DNA of 64,000 nt from Roseiflexus sp034432635 (lineage in GTDB: Bacteria; Chloroflexota; Chloroflexia; Chloroflexales; Roseiflexaceae), in NCBI GenBank assembly GCA_034432635.1, contig DAOUBK010000052.1, positions 52,062 to 116,061 on the forward strand. The letters run 5' to 3'. Made by a program: the position numbers and the translations under genes. Under the pieces are notes generated by a model, which saw only the letters and a program-made list of their open reading frames with translations, was not told the origin of the DNA and ran no database searches. How positions within the stretch are numbered: position 1 is the stretch's first letter; the number at the start of each line of letters is the position of its first letter. This document shows positions 32,054 through 42,404 of the stretch, piece by piece.

Positions 32054-33328
32054 ATGGCAGAGCGCAAACCGGAAGGATACCTGAACGGACGACCGCTGCA
32101 CCCCGAAAGCCTGATGATGAGTTATGGCTACCGCCCCGAATGGTCGGAGGGTGCAGCCAAGATCCCGATCTTTCAGACCTCGACGTTTATCTTCAAGTCT
32201 GCCGAAGAAGGTAAAGCGTTCTTTGAACTGGCGTATGGTCTGCGGTCGCAGCGGGATGGGGAGCAGATGGGACTGATCTACAGTCGCCTGAACAACCCCG
32301 ATCTCGAAATTCTCGAAGACCGGTTGACCTTATGGGACGAAGCCGAAGCGGCAGCCGTCTTTGCTAGCGGCATGGCTGCGATCACTACCACGTTGCTGAC
32401 GTTCCTGCGTCCAGGGGATGTGCTGCTCCACAGCGAACCGATGTACGGCGGTACCGACTTCCTCTTCAAACACATTCTGCCACAGTTTGGTATCCGTGTG
32501 GTTGGATTTCACGCCGGGACGCTGCCAGAACAGGCGGAACTTCACCTTCGTCGCCTTGGGCTTGCCGAACGTCTGGCGCTGATCTTCATCGAAACGCCTG
32601 CTAACCCGACGAATGATCTGGTCGATATTGCTGCTTTTGCTGCGCTGGCGCAGCGACTGAGCGGCACGCGCCGTATCCTGATCGCCGTGGATAACACCTT
32701 CCTGGGTCCGCTCTGGCAACAACCGCTCAGGCACGGCGCCGACCTGGTGCTCTATTCTGCCACCAAATACATCGGCGGGCACAGTGATGTCATCGCCGGC
32801 GTCTGTCTGGGAAGTCACGAATTGCTGGCGCAGGTCAAAGTACTCCGCACCATCTTCGGCACGATGGCCGGGCCGCATACCGGCTGGTTGCTGCTGCGCA
32901 GCCTGGAAACGCTCAAATTACGCATGACTGCGCAGATGAAAACCGCGCGCCATGTGGCGACATTCCTGACCGGTCATCCGAAGGTGGCGCGAGTCCATTA
33001 CCTGGGGTGCCTGACGGAGGACGACCCGCAGTACGCGGTATATCAGCGTCAGTGCAGCGCCCCAGGCGGTATGATCTCGTTCGAGGTCGTCGGTGGCGAG
33101 GCGGAAGCGTTTCGACTGTTGAATGCGCTCAAGTTGATCCGTTTGGCAGTCAGCCTGGGAGGTACCGAGTCGCTCGCCGAACACCCGGCGACGATGACCC
33201 ATGCCGATGTCGATCCTGAAGAGCGGCTGGAACTGGGAATCACTCCGGCAATGATCCGCCTCTCGGTCGGCGTCGAGCATCCAGACGACCTGATTGCTGA
33301 CCTGACGCAGGCGCTGGAGATGGTGTGA
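32054..33328 (+). CDS. Cys/Met-metabolism PLP-dependent enzyme (cystathionine gamma-synthase family)
   Basis: 424 residues from ATG 32054, six bases after AAGGAGG. Fold-type I motifs: ASGMAAITTTLL for phosphate binding, ETPANPTNDLVDI, DNTF with the ring-binding Asp, and the Schiff-base Lys in LYSATKYIGGHSD. The family includes cystathionine gamma-synthase, gamma-lyase, methionine gamma-lyase and O-acetylhomoserine sulfhydrylase; the reaction cannot be chosen by sequence alone. It is ~40 residues longer than E. coli MetB, through an N-terminal extension and an insertion near LRSQRDGEQMG. No other methionine gene is adjacent. Confidence 0.9.
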   Translation: MAERKPEGYLNGRPLHPESLMMSYGYRPEWSEGAAKIPIFQTSTFIFKSAEEGKAFFELAYGLRSQRDGEQMGLIYSRLNNPDLEILEDRLTLWDEAEAAAVFASGMAAITTTLLTFLRPGDVLLHSEPMYGGTDFLFKHILPQFGIRVVGFHAGTLPEQAELHLRRLGLAERLALIFIETPANPTNDLVDIAAFAALAQRLSGTRRILIAVDNTFLGPLWQQPLRHGADLVLYSATKYIGGHSDVIAGVCLGSHELLAQVKVLRTIFGTMAGPHTGWLLLRSLETLKLRMTAQMKTARHVATFLTGHPKVARVHYLGCLTEDDPQYAVYQRQCSAPGGMISFEVVGGEAEAFRLLNALKLIRLAVSLGGTESLAEHPATMTHADVDPEERLELGITPAMIRLSVGVEHPDDLIADLTQALEMV

Positions 33329-33483
33329 AGAGGGGCGTGCATGCAGGTTATGTATTAGTGATACAATCGGGCGCGATGAAGAGCGGCTGATCGTCTGGCT
33401 TGCGATCAGTGCACTGACTACGCGGTCAAGATGTTTGTCGGAAATGGCAGGTGTCTTGACCCGTTGTGTTTGGAAGGGGGTTG

Positions 33484-36400
33484 ATGGTCTGGTTGCTGTC
33501 GGTTTTTGTTTCGCTTCTCATCGTCGCAGCCCTGATTGAAACCGCAGTCGCGCTGTATGCCTGGCGGCAGCGTATGACCGCTGGCGCAACGCAACTGGTG
33601 GTGCTGATGGTGACAGCCATTATCTGGACGCTGGCGTATGGTCTGGAACTGGTCAGCGCGTCGCTGACGATCAAAATGGTCTGGGGGGGTATTGCGTATC
33701 TCAGCGTTGCGTTCCTGCCGGTCCTCTACTTACGCTTCATTATCGCCTATACCCAACGCGCGACGTGGCTTCTGCGCTGGCGCGGCGTACCCTGGTACAT
33801 CGTTCCGGTAGCCACAATTGCACTCAACTGGACAAATAGCGCCCATGGTCTGTACTATCAGCAGGTGACACTGGTGAACGAAGGACCGTTTGCGCTCCTC
33901 AGCGTTACGCCCGGTCCATGGCTATGGGTGTTTGTTGTCTATTCCTATGCCTTGTTCGTGCTTGGCGCGGTTCTGTTTTGGCGCGCGGCGCGCGATGAGG
34001 CGTCGTTGCAGCGGAGACAATCCGCGATCATTGCCATCGGTGCGCTCGCGCCGTGGATCGCCAACGTGCTACAACTCTTCGAACTACACCCCTTTATGCC
34101 GCTGGATATCACTCCGCTTGCCGTTGCAGGCGCGGGGCTGGCAATACTGTGGGGCATGTTTCGCTACCGGCTCTTGTCGCTTGCACCGATTGCGCGTGAG
34201 CATGTTGTCGAGATGATAAGCGATGCCATCATCGTTGTCAATACACGTAACCGGATTATTGATCTGAATCCGGCGGCGCAGCGCCTCTTCGCTCCGAGTG
34301 GCAGGTCGCTCTTTGGTCAACGGATCGAGGATCTGCTGGCGTTGTGGCCCGTGCTGGTGCAGGCCTGCCGTGAGCCGGTTGAACAGGTGCTGGAAGTCGA
34401 AGACCAGCAATCGCCCCGCCAGATCTTCGAAGTCAAAATCAGTCCGCTCGTTGGGGATGATGGCAGGATTAACGGGCGACTGCTGATCTGGCGTAATACC
34501 ACGAAGCGCAAGCTTAATCAGGCGTTGCTCCGCAACCGGTTGCCGTTCATTCAATTGATCCAGCACGCAGCCAACGATTTCGTGTGCTGCGAAGTGACGC
34601 AGATCGACACACACATCATCGACGTCCTGCAGAAAGTCGCTGCCTTCACCGGCGTCGAGCGCAGTTATATTGCCCTGTTTACGCCGGATGGCGACCACGC
34701 GACCATTGCCTATGAGTATCTCCATCCGGCGGCGACATACAGCAACGAACGGCTGCAACCGGTTGTCCTGTCGAAGTTCGCCCCGTGGATCGACCGGTTG
34801 CGACGGGGCGAAGTGGTCGCCACGCAGGTTGCCGATATTCCCGATACGCCCGAGAACGAGGTGCTGCGACAGGTGCTCGACGTGCTTCAACTCAAGACGG
34901 TAGCGGCTATTCCGCTGTTTGTCGGTGCAACGTTCATCGGGTGGATCGGTTTCGACACAATACGTCGCGCACACGATCTCTCCGATGCCGCAATTGAAGC
35001 ATTTCGGTTAACCGGCCAGTTGATCGCCAGCGCCATCCACCGCCAGCGTACTGAAACAGCGCTTCGGCAGCACGAACAGCACTTCCGTTCGTTGTTCGAT
35101 CATATGCTGGAAGGAGTGGCGCTGCACCGCTTAATCTACGACGAGCACGGCAGAGTTACCAATTATGAGATTATCGAAGTCAATTATCAGTACGAACGTA
35201 TCCTCAACCTGCGCCGTGATGATGTCATCCATCGTCTTGCAACCGATGTGTACGGTACACCTGAACCGCCCTACCTGGCAGAGTTCAGCGCAGTGGCGGT
35301 GACTGGTCAACCGGCGCATTTCGAGGTCTATTTTGCGCCCATGCAGAAACACTTCTTCATCTCGGTTTCACCGCTCGGACCAGACCAGTTCGCAACGATC
35401 TTCTTCGACATTACTGCACGCAAGCAGGAAGAAGCTGAACGCGAGCGATTGCGGACGCAGTTGATGCAGGCGCAGCGTCTGGAGTCTATCGGGCGACTGG
35501 CAGGCGGCGTGGCTCATGATTTCAACAATATTCTGACCGTCATCAGTGGCAGCGCCGACCTGGTACTGGCGACAATGCCGCCCGACTCGCCAGCATACGC
35601 GGATGTGCAGACGATCCAGCAGAGCGCCAGACGTGCGGCGAGTCTGGTGCGTCAGTTGCTTGCCTTTGCCCGGCGCCAGCCCGGTCATCCCCAGACAGTC
35701 GATGCCAATGAGGTGATCGCAGGGACGCTCCCGCTGGTGCGCCGCCTGATCGGCGAGGACATTCGCTTTATATGGGCGCCGGCGCCGTATCCCTGTTCGA
35801 TCATTATTGATCCGCATCAATTCGAGCAGGTGGTGATGAACCTGATCGTCAACGCGCGTGATGCCATGCCGGATGGCGGCGCGCTGACGATCACCACGTC
35901 CGTGACTGAGATGGCTGCCGGAGATAGAGGTTCAGCAGTGATGCCGTTTGTCTGCATTACGGTTGAAGATACCGGCATCGGCATGGATGCAGAGGTCATG
36001 GCGCATATTTTCGAGCCGTATTTCACAACGAAAGCGTCAGGTCAGGGCACTGGTCTTGGTCTGGCGACCTGTCTGGGCATTGTCCAGCAGTATTCCGGCT
36101 TCATCCATGTCGAGAGCGAACCGGGAACGGGGAGCCGGTTCGCGGTCTTTCTGCCGTATGCTTCTGGTCTGGCAGTGCAGGTGGACGATATCCAGAGCGA
36201 TGCTCAACCGGAAGGAGGGCTGGAAACGATCCTGGTTGTCGAAGATGAACCGGCGGTGCGGCAACTGGCGGTGCGGATACTGCGTGATTATGGGTATACC
36301 GTGTTTGAAGCCGGCAACGGACACGAGGCGCAGCAGGTCGTTGCCTTGCTTGCCGGCGCTCCTGTTCATTTGCTGCTGACCGATCTGGTTATGCCCGGCA

Positions 36401-36603
36401 TGAGCGGTGCCGAACTGGTGATGTGGTTTCAGATGCGCTATCCTGACGCGAGAATTCTGTGCATGTCCGGGTATGCGCGTCAGTTGCCGGATGGCGTCGA
36501 GAATCCAACCATCGCCTTCTTGCAGAAGCCGTTTAGCAGTCATACCCTGCTGACCCAGGTGCGTCGTCTGCTCGATGCGGTGGCGATGCGCGTCTCCGTC
36601 TGA
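33484..36603 (+). CDS. Hybrid sensor histidine kinase: 7TM, PAS, GAF, PAS, HisKA, HATPase, receiver
   Basis: 1039 residues from ATG 33484 (GGAAGG upstream). Seven hydrophobic segments over the first ~230 residues form an HK-type 7TM sensor. Then a PAS (~245-340, VNTRNRIIDLNPAAQRLF), a GAF (~360-520), a second PAS (~525-650, HFRSLFDHMLEGVALHRLI), the H-box with His678 (GGVAHDFNN), the ATPase with N-box (NLIVNARDAMPDGG) and GTGLGLA, and a receiver with Asp967 (LLLTDLVMPG). The H-box GGxAHDFNN is of the type linked to attached receivers. No output regulator is adjacent. Confidence 0.93.
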   Translation: MVWLLSVFVSLLIVAALIETAVALYAWRQRMTAGATQLVVLMVTAIIWTLAYGLELVSASLTIKMVWGGIAYLSVAFLPVLYLRFIIAYTQRATWLLRWRGVPWYIVPVATIALNWTNSAHGLYYQQVTLVNEGPFALLSVTPGPWLWVFVVYSYALFVLGAVLFWRAARDEASLQRRQSAIIAIGALAPWIANVLQLFELHPFMPLDITPLAVAGAGLAILWGMFRYRLLSLAPIAREHVVEMISDAIIVVNTRNRIIDLNPAAQRLFAPSGRSLFGQRIEDLLALWPVLVQACREPVEQVLEVEDQQSPRQIFEVKISPLVGDDGRINGRLLIWRNTTKRKLNQALLRNRLPFIQLIQHAANDFVCCEVTQIDTHIIDVLQKVAAFTGVERSYIALFTPDGDHATIAYEYLHPAATYSNERLQPVVLSKFAPWIDRLRRGEVVATQVADIPDTPENEVLRQVLDVLQLKTVAAIPLFVGATFIGWIGFDTIRRAHDLSDAAIEAFRLTGQLIASAIHRQRTETALRQHEQHFRSLFDHMLEGVALHRLIYDEHGRVTNYEIIEVNYQYERILNLRRDDVIHRLATDVYGTPEPPYLAEFSAVAVTGQPAHFEVYFAPMQKHFFISVSPLGPDQFATIFFDITARKQEEAERERLRTQLMQAQRLESIGRLAGGVAHDFNNILTVISGSADLVLATMPPDSPAYADVQTIQQSARRAASLVRQLLAFARRQPGHPQTVDANEVIAGTLPLVRRLIGEDIRFIWAPAPYPCSIIIDPHQFEQVVMNLIVNARDAMPDGGALTITTSVTEMAAGDRGSAVMPFVCITVEDTGIGMDAEVMAHIFEPYFTTKASGQGTGLGLATCLGIVQQYSGFIHVESEPGTGSRFAVFLPYASGLAVQVDDIQSDAQPEGGLETILVVEDEPAVRQLAVRILRDYGYTVFEAGNGHEAQQVVALLAGAPVHLLLTDLVMPGMSGAELVMWFQMRYPDARILCMSGYARQLPDGVENPTIAFLQKPFSSHTLLTQVRRLLDAVAMRVSV

Positions 36604-37144
36604 CGGCATCCGGTTGTGCTCACGAGATATACCGCGTTTCTACGCGCGGATGTGAAGATATAACTGGTTTTTCGGCTTCCTGACGCGCCTGCAGCCCGCG
36701 GCTTTCCTGCTCGCCAGATGATGCTTCCCCGCGATGGCGTTTCTGTTCCGCCGCTCGACGAGAGTTGCTTTCCTCCTCACCTGTGTGGTCTCACATGTGG
36801 TAGAACACGATGCGCAGTATACTGGTGTTCGTCCACAATCCGCTCTATGTGCCACGGAGCGCGGGCATTTCGCCTTCACGGAGCGATCCAGGGTAAGGCA
36901 CCTTCGCTCTCGCCGAATGCAACGGCGTACATCAGGGCATTTCCAAAACCCGCTCCAGGAAAGATACGGATTGAGCGCCGGAAGATTCAGGTGATAGAAC
37001 GACGCCAGCAATGAATCACACGCATATCAGCCCGCTTCTATCGGCGAACGTCTCACGCTCGACTATAATAGTGATGGTCTGTCGCCAGTATGGTCGGCAG
37101 GATGCTCAATAGTCGTAGTTCGTCTGGATCGAAGGAGCACAGCT
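36604..37144. other. Intergenic region with promoter of the third glycosidase-like gene
   Basis: No gene is supported; the open frames here have Arg/Cys-rich, unlikely products. TATAAT at 37064-37069 is a probable -10 box for the gene at 37145; no good -35 element is visible. Confidence 0.5.
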
Positions 37145-38509
37145 GTGAAGATTCCTCTCCTCTGGCGTCAGGTAGCGCTTGTGACGTTGCTCGGCTTGCT
37201 GACGCCACTCTTCGCCGCATGCGGCGGCGCGCCAGCCTCACAGGGAACCACACCGCCGACAGCAGTGATCATTGCACCGACCACGCCTTCTGGAGCGGCA
37301 ACAGTCAATCCCATTCCGCCCTCACCAACCGTCGCTACAGATGATCCGATGCCAGCGCCTGCTACTCCGGCGCCCACGGCTACACCGGTTGAGTTGATCT
37401 TCCCGCTCCGCTTGCCGCAGGCGGAGCACGGGGTTGTTGCGCACCTCTACTACACCGACCGCGAGCGGGTCTTGACACTCACCGAAATTGCCGGATACAC
37501 CTGGGTGCGCCAGCAGATTCAGTGGAAGGACATCGAAGGACCGGAACCGGGCGATTACAAGTGGGGTGAACTTGACGACATTGTCGACGACGTCGCTGCG
37601 CGGAATCTCAATCTGCTGATCAGCATCGTCAAAGCGCCGTCGTTCTACAATCCCACGAATGGCCTGCCACGCGATCCGGTGACTATGGGGAATTTCGTTG
37701 AGGCAATGGTTCGACGGTATGGCACGAAGATCAAGGCGATCGAGATCTGGAACGAACAGAACCTGGCGGTCGAAAACGGTGGTCGCGTAACCGTCGAGGA
37801 CGCCGGGCGTTATGTCGAAATCCTGGTCGAGTGCTACAAACGAATCAAGGCGGTCGAGCCGCGCATTTTCGTGCTGGCGGGCGCACCCTCGTCGAGCGGC
37901 GTCGATGATCCGTCGCTGGCAGTCTCCGACGAGCGGTATTACCGGGCAATGTATGAATATAAAGACGGGCTGATCAAGGATTATTTCGATGCCCAGGCAG
38001 TGCACCCCGGCGGCGCTGCCAATCCGCCCGACACTCTCTGGCCCGAAAAGCCGAGTTACATCGAAGGATGTCAACCGGCGCCGGATCGTTGCTGGAATGA
38101 CCATCCGACACACTACTTCCGCCATGTCGAGAATGTGCGCAAGTTTATGGTCGAAGAAGGGGTTGGCGATCATCAGATCTGGATCACCGAGTTTGGTTGG
38201 GCAACACCGAACAATACCCCTGGCTATGAGTTCGGCAACTATGTTTCGCTCGAACAGCAGCGTGACTACATCATTGCTGCGATGAAGCGCATCGATGAAT
38301 TCTATCGCACGCCGGAGGGCGAACCGTGGGTCGGAGTTGCATTTCTGTGGAATATGAACTTTGCAGTGCTTTGGGGAGCGCAGGGCAATCCAGATCATGA
38401 GCAGGCGTCGTTTGGCATCCTGAACCCCGACTGGAGTCCACGCCCTTCGTTCCTGGCGATCCAAGGTTATCTGGCGGAGCGCAAGCGGCGGATGGGAGGC
38501 GGCGGGTAA
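37145..38509 (+). CDS. Glycosidase-like lipoprotein (GH-A clan barrel), paralogue 3
   Basis: 454 residues from GTG 37145 with AAGGAG eight bases upstream. The signal peptide ends in a lipobox (LTPLFAAC), followed by a Pro/Thr linker (~35-85). The barrel is close to those at 688 and 2630 (TWVRQQIQWKDIEG, WNEQNLAVENGGRVT, ITEFGWATPNNTPGYEFGN), with candidate acid/base Glu204 and nucleophile Glu349. It lacks the N-terminal repeated module of the other two, so a lipid anchor replaces that module. Substrate unknown. Confidence 0.8.
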   Translation: MKIPLLWRQVALVTLLGLLTPLFAACGGAPASQGTTPPTAVIIAPTTPSGAATVNPIPPSPTVATDDPMPAPATPAPTATPVELIFPLRLPQAEHGVVAHLYYTDRERVLTLTEIAGYTWVRQQIQWKDIEGPEPGDYKWGELDDIVDDVAARNLNLLISIVKAPSFYNPTNGLPRDPVTMGNFVEAMVRRYGTKIKAIEIWNEQNLAVENGGRVTVEDAGRYVEILVECYKRIKAVEPRIFVLAGAPSSSGVDDPSLAVSDERYYRAMYEYKDGLIKDYFDAQAVHPGGAANPPDTLWPEKPSYIEGCQPAPDRCWNDHPTHYFRHVENVRKFMVEEGVGDHQIWITEFGWATPNNTPGYEFGNYVSLEQQRDYIIAAMKRIDEFYRTPEGEPWVGVAFLWNMNFAVLWGAQGNPDHEQASFGILNPDWSPRPSFLAIQGYLAERKRRMGGGG

Positions 38510-40279
38510 GCGAGCCGGAAACCGGAGTGCGGGGATGCAGCGCTGGGTTCATCGTTCGTCTCCGCGCTCCGGTGCACCGGGAATGCGCTCAGAAGGCTGC
38601 TGTTTATGACCCGTCACGTACCCGGCAGGAGTACCTGGAATAGTCTGGCGCGCGTCTGGCGTGGCGACATATGCGTTGCCCCGTCCTGCACAACGCCTTT
38701 TCTCCAAAGGTTCATGGCTGGCAGAACATGCGTGTATGTACGGGAGATAGGGCTGGGGGATGACCTGGAGACTCTCACCCCCGGACCCGTCTCCCGCGCT
38801 GCGCTATGTATGACCCACATGTTACCCAACAGCCGGTATAACCCCTCATCGCACAGCGTGATGGACCGGTGCATCGTTCGTCACGCACACCAGGCGGTCA
38901 TGCGCGCCGCAGCGTCCTGCGGCATGATCAGCATGCCAGCGCGACCGTTCCTGGGGTGCGGGACGCCCGTGGCGCGGGCTTTCAGCCCGCGTGCAGCCAT
39001 CCCCGCCGCCGCCGTCAGGTGCTGGCCGTGGCAGATGGTGCGCTGGCTGGACGCCTGACCCACAGGCTGGCACGCCGTCCCCCGCGGCGCCGCACAACCC
39101 GTCGATCGGCGCTCCCCCGCCAACGGAGCGCCCTGCCGGGGCTATCCAAGCAGTACGTCCGGCGCCGCTTCCCGCCGCTAGGCCAGCCCCGCAGGGGCTT
39201 CCACGGCGTGCGGCAGGGTTTGAACCCGCCGACTCACAGCCCGCACCCCCGGCCCCGCTCCCGCACGCGGGCTATGTATTATCCGAGTTATGGGTAATGT
39301 ATAGCGCGCACGCGGGAGAGGGGAGACCAGAGCCGCGTACTGGAACGTCCCAATGCGGCAGATGTTGCACTGGTCCATACGTATTCCCTCGAACCCCCAG
39401 AAGCTGTTGCACATTAGAGCTTGGCCAGACCATTCTGCCGGGCGGGGAAGGCGACAGGTAGGGGAGGCGAAGAAACTGCCTTCGCCGCCCTACGGGGATC
39501 GAGCTCGCGGGAATGCCAGCGTCGCGTGGTTTGGCGAGCGGAAGCATGCGTCGCTCGCCGACATTCACAAGCGAAGGGGGCGGCCTGGCGTGCATCTAGC
39601 GGACGATGCCTGTGTCGTCCCTATCATTGCCACGTCTTTCCCCTGGCGCGGCGTCTCCTCAGCCAGACGGTTGTCGCGCCTGGTGCACCATTGTGGGAAT
39701 GTCCCGGCAACCCGTTCAGGTGCGTCTTCCAGGGCACAGGCGTGCGCAACGTCGGCAGTGTGGCTGATGGGGAGTGGGCCAGTTGGGATCGTCCGCTATC
39801 GCAGGTCGTCCGACACGGGCAGCGCCGGAGCAGTCTCAAGCGTTGGGATGCTGAGGCGCCGCATCGGTGAACACTGCCAGGCGCCATGCTATGCAACACG
39901 AGATGACCAACGCCGACTACGACCATTACCCTGGCGAACGACAACCCGGTCCTGATAATCGGATGTATGGGTAACGGCTGGAAATGCTGCTGCGAGCAGT
40001 CCGATTGGTTGAGCAGCGGCATTGCTGTCACCTATCTCCTGTCTTAATTTCCCGACGCCTGCCGCGTGAAGCGAAAGAGCAGCAGTTGATCGCACCACTT
40101 CGCCTGACTGCCGGGCAGGCCCTTTTCACTGTCACCTCAGCCAGATGGACATATCCCTCCTGAGCATGACAGAGGACGGGATACCAGTCTGCTGATGTGC
40201 GTTTCGCAGTCGTCGGGTGATGCTTCTGAGCCGACATCAGGTGCGAGCGTGTCAGATTGTGGCGCTCGCAACAACACGC
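38510..40279. other. 1.77-kb gene-free, repeat-rich region
   Basis: No open frame here has a recognisable product or good start signals. Contents seen: a fragment of the GGGTGAGAGTC-type repeat (~38755-38800), a GGCGCGGGCTTTCAGCCCGCG palindrome-like stretch (~38970), a copy in reverse of the CTTCTGCCGCA/GGGAGAGGGG element (~39290-39375), and a GGCGAAGGCAGTTTCTTCGC-like short inverted repeat (~39465-39490). The remainder may be decayed coding DNA, but nothing could be matched. Confidence 0.6.
39290..39375 (-). repeat. Interspersed repeat copy (GGGAGAGGGG / CTTCTGCCGCA family)
   Basis: On the minus strand it reads GCAACATCTGCCGCATTGGG, ACGTTCCAGTAC, then TCTCCCCTCTCCCGCGTGCG. Order and spacing match the copy at 18290-18375. 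Confidence 0.7.
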
Positions 40280-40663
40280 TCAGTGCAGTACGTCGCGCAC
40301 AATCTGCTCGAGCCGATCGAGGGGGAAAGGTTTGGGCAGGTAATAATCGACGCGCTGCTCGCGGGCGCGTTTTTCCAGTTCGGGAGTGGCGTAAGCCGTA
40401 ATGAGTACCACGCGCGTATCGGGAGATGTTTCTTTGATTGCAGCGGTCAACTGCAACCCATTCATCCCCGGCATATTGTAGTCGGTGATAACCAGTGGCA
40501 CGGGGCGCAGCGCAATCTGCGCCAGCGCTTCAGCGCCGCTGCTGACCGTTACAATATCATACCCTCCGGTGAGATCGCGCATGAGGCGATGAAGGATGAT
40601 AAGAATATCAGGCTCGTCCTCCACCAGAACAACTGCCGGATTTCGGATTGGATAATCGGGCAT
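40280..40663 (-). CDS. Single-domain response regulator
   Basis: 127 residues, a receiver domain only. Acidic pocket VEDEPD (~15), phosphoacceptor Asp61 (LVITDYNMPG), Thr at LITA (~88) and Lys111 (LPKPF). Without an output domain it would act as a CheY/Spo0F-like shuttle or phosphate sink; a hybrid kinase with its own receiver lies 3.7 kb away. A TACAAT box is seen ~110 bases upstream. Confidence 0.92.
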   Translation of the reverse strand: MPDYPIRNPAVVLVEDEPDILIILHRLMRDLTGGYDIVTVSSGAEALAQIALRPVPLVITDYNMPGMNGLQLTAAIKETSPDTRVVLITAYATPELEKRAREQRVDYYLPKPFPLDRLEQIVRDVLH

Positions 40664-40819
40664 GGTGCGATCTCCATCGCTCTGCGTCAGAGTGGTAAAC
40701 GCCAGTCTCCTCAGGCACGATGATGAGCTATTCTTGTCTTACAACTGGCGCACACGATCGACAGTGCGATTATTGTATCACAGGGCGCGAAGTCGGGCAA
40801 TATGCCGGAATTGTACGCC

Positions 40820-41491
40820 TCACGCATAGTAGCCGTATCCGCCGTCGAAGTGTGCGCCGTTCAAGACCACGCCAATAATGTTGGCTTTGACCTTCTCCAG
40901 TATCTCGCGTGCCCGGCGTGCCCGGTCGCGGCGTGTACGTCCCGCTTCGAGCACCAGCAGCACGCCATCGACGCGCGTCGCCAGTACAGCGGCATCAGTG
41001 ACTGCAATAACCGGCGGCGTATCGAACAGGACCATATCGGCCATCCCGCGCAACCGCTGGATGACCGCTTCCATCCGACGCGAGCCGAGGATGTCGGCGG
41101 GACGCGGCGGTAGCGGACCGCTCGCCAGCAGGCTCAACCCTGGCACCCCTGTTTCCTGGATCGGCGGCGGCGCATCATCATGCGCCAGGATCATATTGGT
41201 TAACCCGATGTCGTTCGATAGCCCAAACAACGTGTGGAGCGAGGGGCGACGCAGATCGCAGTCTGCCAGAATGACACGCTGTTCTGCCTGGGCGATTGTG
41301 ACCGCCAGGTTCGCCAGCGTGGTCGATTTTCCTTCGTCGGGCGCGGTACTCGTTGCCAGCAGAGTATGCAGCGGCCTGTCAAGGCTGGAAAACTGGATGT
41401 TGGTTCGTAGCGTCCGGTATGCTTCCGCTGCGGGCGAACGTGGGTCACGCAGCGCAATCAGCAGAGAGTCGGCGTATCCGTTGGTATTCAT
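40820..41491 (-). CDS. CpsD/CapB-type tyrosine kinase of polysaccharide assembly
   Basis: 223 residues. Preceded by the conserved SPAAEAYRTLRTNIQFSS; Walker A STAPDEGKSTT (~48-58), Walker A' VILADCDLRRP and Walker B MVLFDTPP. Ends with a short Tyr cluster (GYGYYA) instead of the long tail of many BY-kinases. It normally works with a Wzz/CapA-like membrane activator, which here is encoded by the separate upstream genes at 41681 and 42405. Controls chain length of exported polysaccharide. Confidence 0.9.
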   Translation of the reverse strand: MNTNGYADSLLIALRDPRSPAAEAYRTLRTNIQFSSLDRPLHTLLATSTAPDEGKSTTLANLAVTIAQAEQRVILADCDLRRPSLHTLFGLSNDIGLTNMILAHDDAPPPIQETGVPGLSLLASGPLPPRPADILGSRRMEAVIQRLRGMADMVLFDTPPVIAVTDAAVLATRVDGVLLVLEAGRTRRDRARRAREILEKVKANIIGVVLNGAHFDGGYGYYA

Positions 41492-41680
41492 CTGTTCGCT
41501 GCACTTCAGTTGCCTGTGCCCAGGGCACGCGGTGTTCTTGCGAAACTCAGGCGCTTCTTCGCGTTGTATCTCGATCCCGTTGATGCAGGTAATGTGCGAA
41601 ACCAGACCTTTACAACGCCCACAGAGTAATGCCGTGCTGTCAGACCGGCAGTGCGCTCCACTGCCACGCGGTCGTTGTGG

Positions 41681-42403
41681 CTACGAAACAGCTTCTAGCT
41701 CTTCGTTCTTGCGTGCACGTCTCGCGGTGAACATCATTCCTCTGGGATCGCTACCCACCGCGGGAATGGCGCCAAGCGTCGCCAATTGAACATACCGTTC
41801 GACATCGGACGGTGTTTTGATGGTGTCGTCGAGCGCCTCCAGTACGAATGCCAGCAGTACGCCGAGTACTAGACCGAGCACCGCGCCAGCAAGCATATTA
41901 ACGCGCGTTTGCGGTCGGTGGAGCACTGGTGGCGTCGCCGGTTCCAGAACCGTCATGCTGATCCGATCCGTTCCTTCGAGAAAGTTGTTGCGCGCGCTGA
42001 CCAGCGCCACCATGTTGTTGCCGATGGCATCCGCCAGCCGCTGCGCTGTCGCCGGATCGGGGTAATCGACCTGCACGATCATCTTGCGTTCGTCTGGGCG
42101 CGGCTGGATCGCGATGCGCTTCAGCAACCATTCGGGCGTCCGATCGAGTTTGAGTTCATCGCTGATCTTCTGCAACTGTGGTCGCGCCAGCGCCATCTCA
42201 CGGAAACTGCTCATGCTGTTCTGGAGCACAATCGACAGCCCGTTGTCGATCCGGTTTGGCACGACCAGGTAACTTGCCTCTGAGCGATAGACGCGCTCCT
42301 GGAGGCGACTGAATATCAGCGCGCTTGCCACTGCCACCACCATCGTCAGCAGGATAACCCACCAGCGACGACGCAGCACGGCAAGATAATCGGAAAATTG
42401 CAT
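41681..42403 (-). CDS. Wzz/CapA-like chain-length determinant protein
   Basis: 240 residues from ATG 42403 with GGAGG five bases upstream. Two membrane segments (~14-32 and ~170-195) enclose an outside domain; begins MQFSDYLAVLRRRWWVILL, the usual start of Wzz-type proteins, and the second segment is preceded by PxxP-like ATPPVLHRPQ. Likely the membrane activator of the CpsD-like kinase. It follows the other Wzz-like gene with one base between stop and start. Confidence 0.85.
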   Translation of the reverse strand: MQFSDYLAVLRRRWWVILLTMVVAVASALIFSRLQERVYRSEASYLVVPNRIDNGLSIVLQNSMSSFREMALARPQLQKISDELKLDRTPEWLLKRIAIQPRPDERKMIVQVDYPDPATAQRLADAIGNNMVALVSARNNFLEGTDRISMTVLEPATPPVLHRPQTRVNMLAGAVLGLVLGVLLAFVLEALDDTIKTPSDVERYVQLATLGAIPAVGSDPRGMMFTARRARKNEELEAVS

Positions 42404-42404
42404 A

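Noticed and set aside
34084..34974. Long minus-strand frame of 296 codons inside the hybrid kinase gene
   Set aside because: It is a GC-codon shadow of a gene with complete kinase and receiver motifs on the plus strand.
36640..37011. Minus-strand frame of 123 codons in the gap before the third glycosidase-like gene
   Set aside because: Arg- and Cys-rich, no ribosome site, no recognisable fold; it overlaps the promoter side of a real gene.
38606..39955. Several open frames on both strands in the 38.5-40.3 kb gap
   Set aside because: Compositions are Arg/Pro/Ala-rich with repeat-derived sequence, frames overlap each other and none has start signals.
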